A DNA stretch of 64,000 nucleotides from Protonemura montana (lineage: Eukaryota; Arthropoda; Insecta; Plecoptera; Nemouridae). The number at the start of each line of letters is the position of its first letter. Positions within the stretch are counted from its first letter, which is position 1. The notes under the pieces are model-generated. The model was not told the origin of the DNA. It did no database searches and saw only the letters and a program-made list of their open reading frames with translations. Both the position numbers and the translations under genes were made by a program. Shown one piece after another: positions 45,942 to 58,178 of this stretch. Where the stretch lies: contig OX387603.1 of NCBI GenBank assembly GCA_947568835.1, positions 26,064,651 through 26,128,650 on the forward strand, in the 5' to 3' direction.

Positions 45942-47358
45942 GAAGCGATCCGAAAAACAAACGAGACGAGGCAGTAGCTAAAAGGTTGTTGCCGATAATA
46001 GCGTTAAATATTCCATTGTCTGTGACATCACAAACACCTTTCGCCGTCGGAGGTTGATGCAATTTCCAGCAGGCTTTGAACGCCGCACGCCGTCTCCGTG
46101 CCGCTCTCGCGAGAAAACAAATTATCGCCTCACTTTTGTCTCCGTCGCGACGCCGACGCCGTTAACTGGCTCTGTGCGCGCTCACATTAGCGTCGCTCTT
46201 ACCAGATTACCTGCGAGAGCGCGAGCAAGATTTCCACCGCCTCCCCGCGACGTCCCCGTCCGCCCGCCCGCACGACGCCATCTCGCGGTAACGTGAACAC
46301 AATACGGGCCGCGGTGCTAAGTTATTTACAAGATTTGCTGCTTAAGCTTTATTGGCTTTTGTCTTTGCGCGGAAAGAATGACGAAGGAACAGATTAAACG
46401 TCGGCAGCCTAACGTTGCACGCATTGGTTAGCGTCAACGCCTTCCCTCCGCGCCATGACCTCGAGAGAGCAAAGGGGGGGGTGGTGGGGCGAAAGGAAAC
46501 CCTTGTTTGATTAACTGCGACTGCTAGCTGGCTAATGGGAGTGAGTTTCCTTTATAAGGGGGCAAAGCGTTGCAACGTCTTATGATGTAATTAACATTGG
46601 AGGATAAAGACTCTCGACGCAATGACAGTCTTTAAAGAAGCTGTCAAGCCATATCTAAACCTACATGTCCCATACCCTGACCATCATTACATAGCAACGA
46701 TCACAATATATTCCAATGCGGGTTTCAATTGATGACTTGCTCGCTTTCATTGCACCAGAATACCCCTTGCTGCTCCAACACCGCGCGTTAACTTGATGAC
46801 TACCTCCCTCGCCTAGCCGAGATCGGCAACAGCGTTCCGTCGAGTTGACAATTTTACTCCTGAGCCTCCATACGATACTCCAAAGGACAATGCCTGTAAA
46901 AACGCCTCAAAGTGCAACGTCTGGCTCGGCCTTTGTTTCTGGGTGCTGACACGTCAGCAGACAGCCGTTCGGTGATTGCTGACAACCGGAGGCTCGATAA
47001 AAAGACAACAGCACGAGCGCCTCTTCGGCCCTGATCCTCGTTACGCCAGTACGAGCAGTCTAACCAGGCAGCTAGAGAACGGTGGGGAAAAAATATTAAA
47101 CACTCTGCATTTTCAATTGGCTAGCAACGGCGAATAATTGAGAAGAGGTCGGTGCTAGACAGAGATTACATCTCAGACGTTGCCGGGGAGCACGTGTCCT
47201 ATCGCTTCGTGCGAATCATAAATCATTTGAATTTACTTTTGATCACGTCTTGTGCCCCCAACCCCCCAACAGGAGCGCCGTGCATTTGTAACTCTTATTT
47301 TCTTCGCTGGTACAGAGCACGCTCATTAATATCATAATTCACGCAAAAAACGGACGCG

Positions 47359-47381
47359 CCCCCCCCCCCCCCCCCCCCCCC
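47359..47381. repeat. Poly(C) tract, 23 nt
   Basis: Uninterrupted C23, seen directly. Confidence 0.95.
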
Positions 47382-48961
47382 AACCCCGTTCCTCGGTGTC
47401 AACCTCTTTTCGATAACAGCGATAAGACCGCACGTGCACCCCGCGTTTTTACCCGCGAAGCTCGCAGGGCGCGCGCACACAACTGGCGCAGGAGATTTTG
47501 TAATCATCATCACTCAACTCGCGTCTGGTGACGGCAAAGTTCGTGCCATGTAGCGACTATTTTCCCCCGACTCAAGCGACGTCTTTCTTCCTTTTGTCAG
47601 ACGAGAAAATGCATTTCGAAGCGATTCGCATAATAACATGTAGATACACGCGACTTCGGCGGCGGCGTCGGCGTCGGCGTCGTCGTCTCTCAATGGGCGC
47701 GAGTCGAGACGCACGATGATGATGTTGTTTGGAAATGTAGGAAGTCAGAATGTGCGGCGATAGATCATACAACCTCTAAGATACCTGTCGCCGATCAAAG
47801 CCGTGCGCGGCGGCGCAGTATACCCAGTCGAAGTAATGTAGCAAACCTGTTGATTGAATATCGACGCCGTTCACCGTGGCAAGGGGACGAACAAGAGGAT
47901 CGCTGCAACAATTTGCTGGGGGTTGGTGGGGCGAGGGGGGCGACGGTCTTTGTCGAGTGCCAGAACAGAGTCGTCGTCGATAATGACAAACGTTCGATCA
48001 CTCGCGATATCGGGTGGGTTCTGCGATAGTTTCGCGCAGTGCCGCCATTATCGCGCGATACGCTCGCACAAAGAAGTGTTGGTACGCATGTAGGGGGGCT
48101 GGGGGGGGGTGTTCGTTTAGAGGAGCCTCGCTGCCGGGACATGCCAGACATGGGGACAAAGAGATCGGGGAGATTCCGTCTGGCGTGGCTCGGTGCAGTC
48201 GCAGGGAAGAAAACGGGATCGGTTGTGAAGCGTTCGGGATGCAAATGCGAATGGCCTGGAAGCTAAGAAATAAAAAATAACATGTCGCAACTCTTTGTGG
48301 CTGGAGATTGGATGTGCTCGTCAACTTTCTCGTCGGTCAGCCGATGCGACCACTGATTGCCGAACATAGAAGGCTTTGGTTTGCTTTTGTTCTCAATCGC
48401 TAAACCTGATCACATCCTTTTTGTCGGAAATATAAAATGTTTGCCGGTCGACGACGCGATCACGTAAGAGGTTTTTAGTGGATGTAAGCATGTAAAGAAT
48501 TTGAATGAGGACGCTTTGGTATTATAAAAGAAACGTATTAACATTTTTCGTTTCCGCTTTTAGTCAAAACGTGCGTTTTGACTCGAGAGCATAAAAGAAA
48601 GTGTACAGATTCGATGCCACCGATTGGCAGTTGAACCAACCCAGAATGTACTGGCAGTAATGGCCGAGAAACAACCGTGGAACCAAAATAAACCCATGGA
48701 TATTCATGGGAAACCATGTCGGGTGGGAATAGACACTAAAGAGGCATATGCACGGTGCTCTTTACTCGTTGGATTCACCCACGAGGGGCCCGTCGCAGCT
48801 TTCATAGAGGACGCCGCCGAATGCGACTGCAACCGTGTAAACCCGTGCAGAGGCTCCATAGACATCTTGCCGCCAGACGATTATCCTTCCCAAGTTAGTG
48901 CCCGTCGACGCGCACCCAGCAGGCCGACAAAAGAGTGGAAAACAATATGTAGGGTGGAGGA

Positions 48962-48986
48962 GGGGGGGGGGGGGGGGGGGGGGGGG
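48962..48986. repeat. Poly(G) tract, 25 nt
   Basis: Uninterrupted G25, the longest homopolymer found in the window. Confidence 0.95.
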
Positions 48987-49210
48987 AGCGTTGGGTGGGA
49001 TTAGAAGCCGGTTGAGCGACGCGGCTGGGAAAGCAACCAGCTGAGCACGCTTACATTCCGCCGCCATCTTGGCTAGCCGGGCGCCTTCCGCCTAGCCGCA
49101 CATTGCCGGCGTGAAGCCACCCAGAGCATGCTTTGTCGGGGACCGGGGGCGTTAACACCAGCATGCGCCTCTCTCCGATGGCGTGTAGCTATCTACTTTA
49201 TTCCTTGCAG

Positions 49211-49297
49211 CTCATTTCCCGCTCTACTGCAATGACAACACCACACAGGCGGCTTGGCACAGAGGACGCAACAGCAGCGCGCCAACGGCGATGCGGT
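49211..49297 (+). CDS. Candidate terminal exon, product unknown
   Basis: A strong acceptor (TACTTTATTCCTTGCAG) ends at 49210. In the frame starting at the third base it reads HFPLYCNDNTTQAAWHRGRN then SSAPTAMR and a TAA; 21 of 28 codons end in G or C. There are two N-x-S/T sequons and one cysteine. A second frame stays open longer but lacks bias. The stop TAA overlaps a weak donor (GCG|GTAATC), so an internal exon is also possible. Not recognised. Confidence 0.22.
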
Positions 49298-49299
49298 AA

Positions 49300-50468
49300 T
49301 CACGACAAGCTTCCTGTATGTTTCCCCGTTCGATTTCCAGGAGATAGGCTGTGTTTTCCCTGATTTTCCGGGGTACACCGCGCGTTAATGGGACCGTGTT
49401 TTGGTCTCCAATTAACAGCGTGAAATGAACGTTGCAGGTGTGCCGATTGCCGCAGCGGGCGCCTGCAACGGCGTTTGACACCACCATGTTTCGTATGAAG
49501 TGGTTACTCGGCAAACGAGACGCTGAGCCAAGATTCGGTGCAAGTCTTGCGAAGAGAGAAAATAAAGGAACTGTACGCAATTTTATGCAAAACATGCAAA
49601 TGACGCATTATGGTAATGCCGAGTTGACTTAGGAACAATAATAGCCAGATATTGGAGCACAAGAGAATATAAACTAATTAAACGTCAAAATCGGTTTAAA
49701 GTGAATAAATTTGTTGATTTTGTAAAGTTTGCGCCTCCCCCGTCGACGAAAACATCCCTCAGCGCGTAAAACGAAATGCAAATTTCGCCACAGAGTTCTT
49801 GCTGCCCTCCCCCGCACACAGGTCAAGCTCTGGCCTCCCAGAAATCGGCTACAACGTTGACCCACGAACTTTGGCTAGCGAAGCTTGCAGATTGGGTTAG
49901 CGAAGCCATCGAACGCAGTAACTCCGCCGACCACGTTCCGCCAAAGGGACACGCAAAAATGACCCCAACTTTGAGATGAACGAGAAGCGAGAGCGCGGAC
50001 CTCGTCAAACGAGTCGCGAATCAAACGACCGCCATCGCTTTTCGATTGAAACTTTGTAATTGCTCATTAAACGTAATCACTCTTCTGTATGTAGCACGTC
50101 ATAAATAACGAGGCGCTTTTTTAACGCGGCAAATAAAAGACCATCGCGCGTGTGTGCTGCTAATTGAGTTACATATTCCGTTAGTAAACATAGAGCACAA
50201 ATAGGCACGGCTGATGAACGATGACAAGTGCAGGTCTAGTCGCCAAGAGCGGCCCGTTTCACTCCATTATCGACTGTGTGGCACGAGCCATTAGAAGTGA
50301 TTTTCAACGTCGACGCTAGTGCAAGCGTTGGTCGCACGGATCGCGTACTCCGTATTGGCTTTTGTGTTTCTGGGTTTCGTCCCCACGGCCTTATGTTAAA
50401 CTGTGTTCGTGGAAAATCTCGTCCGGTCGATTTCTCTCAAAGAATCTACCAAAACCGAAGGGAATTTC
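49300..50468. other. Gene-free stretch
   Basis: Ordinary mixed sequence. No gene, RNA or repeat identified. Confidence 0.45.
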
Positions 50469-50720
50469 AGTTGCTACCAGATGAAGTCACCGTCGTCTCA
50501 AGAGCTGAGAAATTTAATTTTGTTATTGCTCACAAATAACTCGCATTTTTTATTCACTTTCTTAATTTTAATCACGTTGACGCTCACAATAATAATGTTT
50601 TTTACTGTGAACCTGTATTGCGCTTAAATCATTTTTATCAATCCTACCTTAGACTAAATTTTTAATGTAGTACTATTTGAAAAAGAACGGTCGCAAGCGC
50701 CATCGGGTGGCAGCTACCAT
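50469..50720. mobile_element. MITE-like element, family of 59252
   Basis: Left end GTTGCTACCAGATGAAGTCACCG and right end GCCATCGGGTGGCAGCTACCAT are partial inverted repeats. The interior has the shared core AAATTTAATTTTGTTATT and an ACTCGC motif. About 250 bp with no coding frame of note. Confidence 0.65.
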
Positions 50721-50994
50721 AGCAACGTATTGGCGCTTCATTTTCTTAACAGAACGTCTAACATTAGCCCATGAACACTGACTTAACCTGTAAACCCAAC
50801 GACAGCTCGTTTAAAACAAGCGCTGCGACTCACTTCCAACAAAATGCGCATCGCCACGCACCCAAAGTCGAGTCTCTTCGACGGCGTCCCTCCGCGCGCC
50901 CGCCAAGATATTGCGAGTCAAGCGAGCGGAAAGCACTAGACATCGCCAGAAACGGAATTGCCGCCCCCCTCCCCTCCTTCGTTCGTCGGGTTGC

Positions 50995-51028
50995 CGTTGT
51001 TGACTCTCTCGGAGGCGAGTCAACAACG
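50995..51028. repeat. Perfect hairpin, 12-bp arms
   Basis: CGTTGTTGACTC and its exact reverse complement flank a 10-nt loop. Seen directly; no adjacent gene to which it could be assigned. Confidence 0.85.
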
Positions 51029-54000
51029 CGAAACAAGCTCTAGACGGGCACACATCTGCAATTAATTCCGACAAGACAGACGACGACGAGGAGGACGACG
51101 CCGGCAGACAGAAAGACCGAGACGCAAGCAAACAGTTTTTGCCGGTTCTTCAATTACAGTTCGCAATGAGCTGCTGTCAGTCACGCTGCGACGGAGGCGT
51201 TGCGACAGCTTTGACTTGCGCGACGAGGCGACGTCATGCATAAGATCGGGGCGTTTTGTGGGGTGAAATGGGGGCGATTCTCTATACGAGGTAAGTGACA
51301 GTCACGATAAGCACAGACAAAGATTTCTGCAAGATTGATCGGTCCATTGCATGTGTCGGGAGGAAAGAAATTTCATATTTTGTTTACTTTTCTGACTCGT
51401 GCTAACTTTTCTAACCAATTACCGCAAGCTTAAAAAAAAAGGATGTGCTTGAAGATGGACATTGTGTTGTAATATTTTTCTGAACATTTCACGCAAAGTT
51501 CCTTCTGTCATTTATATTTATAATTCACACAACATTTTGGAAAAATTGTTGGACTTAATTTGACATTTGAAGCACAGGTTGGAAAGTTTAATTTTTTAAC
51601 TACTATTTGCTGTTCTTGCGCATGTCAATTCGAGTGTCCACCTTGCCTAAATAACATGGCAGACCAACAAACTAACAAATTCCAACACGCGTTTCTACCG
51701 ATCCAAGCCCCAACAGAGACTTGGTCCGGACAGTACCCCTTAGAGCTGTCGCCTGAAACCGCCCGGGGCGATCTGCGGCCGCCACGCGTCGAGGATAAAT
51801 CTCGAGAGGACGCCGACGCTCCAGGGAGCTTGCGGCCGGTGACCACGACGCCGTCCGGGCTGCGGGGACGCCGTCGAATCGACGGGGAGACTTCGGCATG
51901 GGCCAGGCGGGAGGCGAGTTTATCTCCCTACTGACAGGGGTAGCCGTTGTACGTCTGACAAAACTGACGCTGAAAGGCAGAGGCCTTCGATCCAGTGAAT
52001 CAACGTTCTGCCCCCCCCCCCCCCCCCTTCCCCCCGGAAAGGCAACGTATGATTTGTCCTCGTATGTATCCAACCAAGTGTAAATAGAACAGTTGCGACT
52101 TCTCCACGCGGTTAGGAAATAAAAGCGCCTGAACGCAACCCGCAGAGCAGACATGGCTCCTCCACTTCAACAAACAAATTTCAAATCTATGACATGAAAC
52201 AGTTGCTCGGCGCTCACTGCAACCAACGTGTGTTGAACGGACGCCGCGATCAGCGAAACCTGGCGGCGTCGGTCGCAAACTAAGCGAACGCGGCGAGCAA
52301 AACGAATAATAACTCTTATTTTTGTTAACGCGGACGTATTGCGAGGCAAACATCGCCGCGTATTGATATTATGTAAATGTCTCCGCGGCGTTTCGCGGCA
52401 ACCGTGACGTCACATCGCCAAACAATTCACTGGGTTATTTACTAGACTACGGTTGGGAAATACTGGACGTGCCAGACTGACGTTTGAACATGTGCTGTTC
52501 GTCACACGCCTCCAGTCCCGCTAGAACTGCACGGAAACTGAAATATAAACGGCAACCTTCATTGCCCCACGCACATAGCTAGCACTGATCTATGCTAATG
52601 CTGAGATACTTTTCAGCGTTTACCTGTACGACCATTGCACTGACATGTGGTCATTCTAACAGAAATGCTCCTCCCAGAGCTAGAAATTCCTGCATCTACT
52701 TCAATTCCTACTCCCACGAAGACTTAATTGCCAGCCCTATCGCAGATTTATTAAACCCACTTCTAGTGGGCATGCAACCTGCTCTTCTCTATCTGCATGT
52801 CACGGCAGAGTTTTGATCGTCACAATCTTACTTTCGTGTCGGTCTTTTTACTGCCTCTCTCTCTCTCTTCTCGATTCCATCTTGGAATGTCAAACCAACT
52901 AACTACCAAGCATGACAGCATTATACCAACCGAAAAGCTGAACAATCCATTCTACCTCCACGACATAGTTGATCCTTGCATGAATCCTTGCATGTCCGCA
53001 CATCAGAGATTCCTGGTGCTTGCAACGGGCTGCACAATCCTTGATAGTGTAAGGCAGAGGCGATGTAGTGTGAAGCGATCGCCATGCTACCATGGCGGGA
53101 TGGGGGATACGGCAAAAAAAAAAAAAATCAGCGTTTCCAGATCGACGCGAGCTCCTGATTGCCTACAAACCATGGTTAAGACGGCGTCGTCTCCAACTGC
53201 TAACTACTGCACGGGCGCCATGGCAACGGGTAGCGCCGCTCTATGCAAATGCCGACGCGCATGTCTATGCAAAGTGCATTACCAAGCACATAATTGCCCG
53301 ACGTTCCCTCTCCGTGCCTACAATTATTCCAGACGGCCCAGGATTTTTCCGGTTATTTTCGCCGTCCTCTCCCGTGGGGGTTGGAATTTTCAGACCCTCA
53401 AACGGGGGTGGCAATTAGTATATATATATATGTATATATTTTTTTAAACGGGACGAGCATTATCCATGGACTAGACTGTAGTATAAAACGGTGTCGAAGC
53501 TCTGGGAATAGTTCCCAAATATGCGGTCTGGCTCTCGCAGCTAGCTTTGCGTCAAGTAGACAGACGAGATCGGCGCGAACCAAGGAGGCGTTTAGCAAAT
53601 CCTTCACTCGGCGCTGCAAACGATATTGATAAGTGTCAATGTCGGCTTCAATTTCGACGGAAAGCTGGGTTATTGAATAAAGAACACTCGGCAGGCGGGT
53701 CGGGAGCCGCTTCTAGGGGATGCCGATGAATAATTCCAAGAGTTTCAGCAGCGCGCGGCCCTCGAGAAAGCAACTTAATCAATCAGTTATGTTGTTGATC
53801 TCTTCTCCCGCTAGCAAGCGTTATTAATCGCTTCTTTGAGACGGTCGTCCATCATCGTCGGCGGCCCGAGAGCGAGCGAGCGAGACGACGCAGACAAATG
53901 CCGCTCGCTGCAAACTTTCCAATCGTTTCGTTCGAGGAGGCGCACTCTTCCGCGCGTCGCCCCGCGATAACTGAAACAAGGTTCTCTGCGTCACAGCCAA

Positions 54001-55198
54001 TCACACGACCTGCCGACGTTCTTTGCCGAAAAAACCTGCTCCCGTTTCGCGTTTTTGGAAACCCCGCCGACCACATAGCCAGGAAAAAACTTTCTCTCAT
54101 TCGGGGAAATTATTTTCCCCGAAAGTCAGCCTCTCAGTAGAGAACCACGGCGAGCACCCTAATTATTTTCCTGCCATTCATACCGTGCCGATGACCCTCC
54201 AGCTCAACCGACTTCGCCGCCTCCACCCTCCACCGGCAGCCAACGCCGATCACTCTTTCATCAGCTGATCTCCATCTTACTCCCAGGAATTTGTTATTCA
54301 ATCCATCAAGCCGTGGCTCATTAATCAATTATGTCGGGAATTAGGCGCGCGCACCACCGTGGCACGACGCACGGCTCCAACTTTCAACTTCATTCCGAGC
54401 TCATCAATTCCGCCGGAAAACTGTGCACGCCGGAAAATTCGGCGTTTTCAATTAGGGATTTGCATTTTCACAGATCGAAATGAAATTATTGGCTCTTAAG
54501 TAATCTTTTTCCCAGCGAGAGCGGCGGCGATTTGTTCCCGTCTTCCAGGAAGGGGGCCATTACCCTCGCTGGTTCCCGGTTTGATTCCCGACTCGCAATT
54601 ACAGTCCCCGGCGTCTGCACCCGGGCATTCCGAGCGCCCCAGAGTAATAAGTCGGCGTCCGCTCCCTTGGATAATATATCCCCCGTCACGAGTGATTAGA
54701 CAGCTTTCCGGCCGGATTCCTTCCCGTCCTCAGCCGGGTAATATCACATTCCCCGCGTGGCGACTCCTCGCCGGCGTCCTTCACATTTTTCCAGTTGGTC
54801 GGGCGAAAACGGCGCACATATTTATCTAGTGCATTTTTCATATTACGGCAGAATGCGCCCAATGACCCACGACTTCCCGGATTATCTCGTTGACAGGCCC
54901 CGGCCGATACGGTCGAGGTGGCCGGGTTCGGCTTCCACTGACCGCTGGGTGGACGACGACGCCAACATCACACTCATCAGTTTGCACCGAGGATCGCAGT
55001 TCGGAGGATCGAGGATAGGAACTTCAGTTTGCACAGATCGCTAGATCTAGATCGGTCTCACCCAGAACTGTGGCCGCTCTTTGCCCGGAGGACTTCGATG
55101 ACGCGGGCTAATTACGCCAGAGCGGCATTCCGTCACGCGCTGATTCTACCAAACGGCGTTATGTCAAACGATGCGGCCACGACAGACCACGCGCGACG

Positions 55199-55219
55199 CC
55201 CCCCCCCCCCCCCCCCCCC
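55199..55219. repeat. Poly(C) tract, 21 nt
   Basis: Uninterrupted C21, seen directly. Confidence 0.95.
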
Positions 55220-57741
55220 TCCACAATGTGTTTCACCAGACGAGCAAATAATCAAGTGAGCTACATGTCTGTCTGTGCGGGCATAATGCACGGACAAATG
55301 GCAAGACCACCCCATGCGTGGGGGAACTTTTGCACGAAGCATATCACTAACAAACTGGGGGTTGCTTTTTCATTACATTAGGACCGTGCCAACTCTTCCA
55401 GGCTCCGATTCGCGTCCACCCCTTTGTTTTCAAAAACAACATATTCACCCGCTCAGCCGGACAAAATTTACTCGCGTAAACGAATATTTTACGAGGCCTT
55501 TAATAACCAACGGCAGTCCTACCAATCTCGTGTGAATGATCGGCCCGGCCGTGGTGGGCTCGCATGGCAACAGTGGCAACGCCGCACTCCGACAACGACC
55601 GTGCATTGCCCAGCTGACGGCGACATCAATCAACGAGGAAACATGTCAAGGTGCCCCCAAGTAATTATCAATAATAATAATTGCAACAAGCTAGTCAGCT
55701 CTGGCGTGAAATAGTATGGCTGGTGCGAGGGGGACTCAAAGTGATGGCGCCGCAGAAACGACCCAGCGAGGGGCGATTCACTCGCTCCACGCAATTGCGA
55801 GTGATTCAAACGTGCACGTGGCATTCTGGCCGGACTAATGCTTCAATATTTGCGAAGTGAATGGGATTACTTTGGTCCACGGATGAGGCCTCACCGAAAA
55901 GTCGCCGCGTTGCCAAAACGGGGCTGGCGAACGTCGGTCGGCGGTTTTCCCAGAGTAACTAACGGCCGAGTCCGTCATTGGATTAGCGGCAAAGAGCGAG
56001 CAGAGCAGAGCCGACGGCGACCGGTGCCCGGCAATCGAGACGCGAGCGTAGCTAATTACGGGAATTGATCAGCATGGGTATGCAATCGCGAAATGGCTTC
56101 AAGACTTTGCCTGCGTTACAGCAAGGGTCCACGAAGCGAGGCGTTTGATCTACATATCGTTGTCGCTTGCCGTTCAGGCTTGGAAACGTAGCTAAATTTA
56201 GACCCAACGAGCAATCCAGACCCAGACGTTCGTTCCCTTTGAAAAGCCGTGGTCCACGCACTGACAGACGAAGAACAGTCTCTCTTTTTTTGTCAGCGAA
56301 ATCCTCGACGGAATCCTGCAAAGCAATTCACCCGCGCCTGACAGCCGAAAAGGAAGTAATTTTAAAACGTGTTACTCATCGGCAACGCCCCTGCCCCCTT
56401 GGCGGCGCTTATTGGATTTCCACGGCTCAATTGAACGAGTGTTTAATAAAAAAAAAAAAGAAAGCGCGCGAAAACTGCTAATAATTTCAGTGCTCAACGG
56501 CGCCGTGCCTGTCCCGATAGAAATGACGAATTTTCTAATCTCATTTCCTCCACCGCCGGGAAATCGGGAGGCGCGATGCGATTTTCTGGAATCCCAGGAC
56601 TTGTCGCGTAGGTCGGGACTAATCTGCTCCAGAGTTCAGCCCGAGTAGCTCGTGTTTTCTTGGAAGACATGCGCACAAATGCATTGCACAAGCATCTATG
56701 TACCCTATAATCTTGATGACGATGCAAGATGATGTACAAGCATATATGTACCTACACTATCTTGATTACCTAGCACGAATACCCCGCAAGATAAGCCGGA
56801 AGCCACTTCTCGCCGGCCCCCGCTGTAACTTCCGGGCAAAAGAAAGACATCTCCGTACACCCATGAAAACTGACTCACCATCTTCTCGTCCTCGGCAACT
56901 AGTCCCAAAGTAGGTTACACACACGCGGTCTTCGTCGTCAACGACGTCAGCACAATGCGCCGGTATCCGCCGAGACAATGGCGCCCCCTGTGAATAGAGG
57001 CATACACTACCAACTGTTTCAGCAGTAATTACCGAGTAGTTAGAAGCCTAATTATCCCGAACACTCGACACGGGGACAATAACACGGGGCACGGCGAGGT
57101 AGATCTAGTTCGCTCGGTTCGTTAGGGCGACAATTCCGCCGAGAAGCACGCGGACATGCGCCTTGCGAGCCGGTGGCGTGCCGCGAGATCAAGTGGCCGT
57201 GCACTTGACAGGACAATCGCGAAGCGCATCGTTACGTCGAGAAGCGACCGTGATGACGGGGAGGAACAAGACGTGGTTCTTGGTTGCCATGCGACGGTTT
57301 CATTGTTTTTCAGTGCACTCAGCTGAGGGTTGCAGGGTGTTTTCCAAGTTAATCAACGGCCACACGATATTTGCACGGCCTTCTGTAAGTGTACTTCCGA
57401 AATGTCGAAATGTCGAAATTGTCAGGACTGCTCAAACCTCTGAAGAAGTAACTAGTATATGTTGCGAAACTTCGGGAAATTTAGTAGCCCTTTACTTAGC
57501 ATTCAAAACCCAGTTCAAATAGTTTTTGTTAAAACTAGTGCTAAGGATAAATCAAGGAGACATGAGTCTAAAAACCATCATAAAAATATGACCTTTTGGA
57601 AAATAACAATTTTTTTCACCGTCTTGCACCTCATTAAAGTGACCTCATAACTAGACGTGATTGCTAAACAATAATTGTGACAGCAAGTGCTTTGAATTGC
57701 TCCATCAGGCCGTGCTAGAAAGCTGCTCTCCGACTTCAAAC

Positions 57742-57826
57742 GGTCACCCACCCAGTGTCCGACTAGACAATGTGTTGCTTAACTTCGGTCGAAAACTACA
57801 TACCCTAAACCGATGTTCTGTCACGG
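57742..57826 (-). repeat. Single degenerate 5S-derived head
   Basis: On the plus strand it begins GGTCACCCACCCAGTG, continues through TGTTGCTTAACTTCGGTC and fades at about 57826. It matches the 92-bp head of the SINE but with more substitutions, and has no tail. It lies 350 bp from the large array at 58179 in the same orientation, so it may be an outlying unit. Confidence 0.7.
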
Positions 57827-57868
57827 CCACTAGAGAAACTTCGTTGTCAAAAAGCTGTTTTGTTGCAG

Positions 57869-57928
57869 TCCCCCTCCCCTGTCAACAGCAGCCAGTTCGG
57901 CCACCGTGCGCCAACCACGCCGAGGGAA
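57869..57928 (+). CDS. Candidate 60-nt exon, product unknown
   Basis: Bounded by a strong acceptor (AGCTGTTTTGTTGCAG, ending 57868) and a perfect donor core GTAAGT (from 57929). Length 60 keeps phase. In frame 0 it reads SPSPVNSSQFGHRAPTTPRE, with 16 of 20 codons ending in G or C; all three frames are open. Another frame that ignores the donor gives a cysteine-rich tail ending CTCSR at 57999. The Ser/Pro-rich reading would fit a disordered linker. Not recognised. Confidence 0.28.
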
Positions 57929-58178
57929 GTAAGTGCAGGAAACTGCAGTCCAAAGTGAGATGTCCCGGCACAGATCTGTCATGCACATGCAGCCGCTGAA
58001 TAATGCATGTCTGGTAGCGAGTTCATTTTGTCGAGGCACTTCCTCGGATGTAGTGCACCGTGCACTTGATGGTAATATATTATTATTAACGACTCGTTGT
58101 CTCTCGGGGTAACCTCGTGGACGACAAGTCGTGTCTTTCCTGGAAAATAAACTCCACACCCTAGCTACCTGTATACGC

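Larger units (their letters stand above)
42954..49190. other. Gene-free stretch with many tracts
   Basis: Contains G23 (44755-44777), C15 (45002-45016), a G8CA minisatellite (45180-45223), (GGC)12 (45396-45431), an AT repeat (45922-45941), C23 (47359-47381), G25 (48962-48986) and a perfect hairpin GTCAAAACG-TG-CGTTTTGAC (48563-48582). No spliced gene model could be built. Confidence 0.4.
50721..57741. other. Gene-free stretch
   Basis: Contains a 12-bp-arm hairpin at 50995-51028, C17 at 52011-52027, TA repeat near 53419-53432, and C21 at 55199-55219. A good donor (CGAG|GTAAGT at 51291) follows a short open frame from an ATG at 51236 but nothing supports it as a first exon. A 216-codon plus frame at 52797-53447 has no bias. 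Confidence 0.4.

Noticed and set aside
51236-51290. ATG followed by 18 open codons and a perfect CGAG|GTAAGT donor
   Set aside because: Codons show no bias and there is no promoter or conserved signal-peptide character; likely chance.
52797-53447. 216-codon plus-strand frame
   Set aside because: Crosses CT and poly(A) runs, shows no third-position bias and no motif; no splice context supports it.
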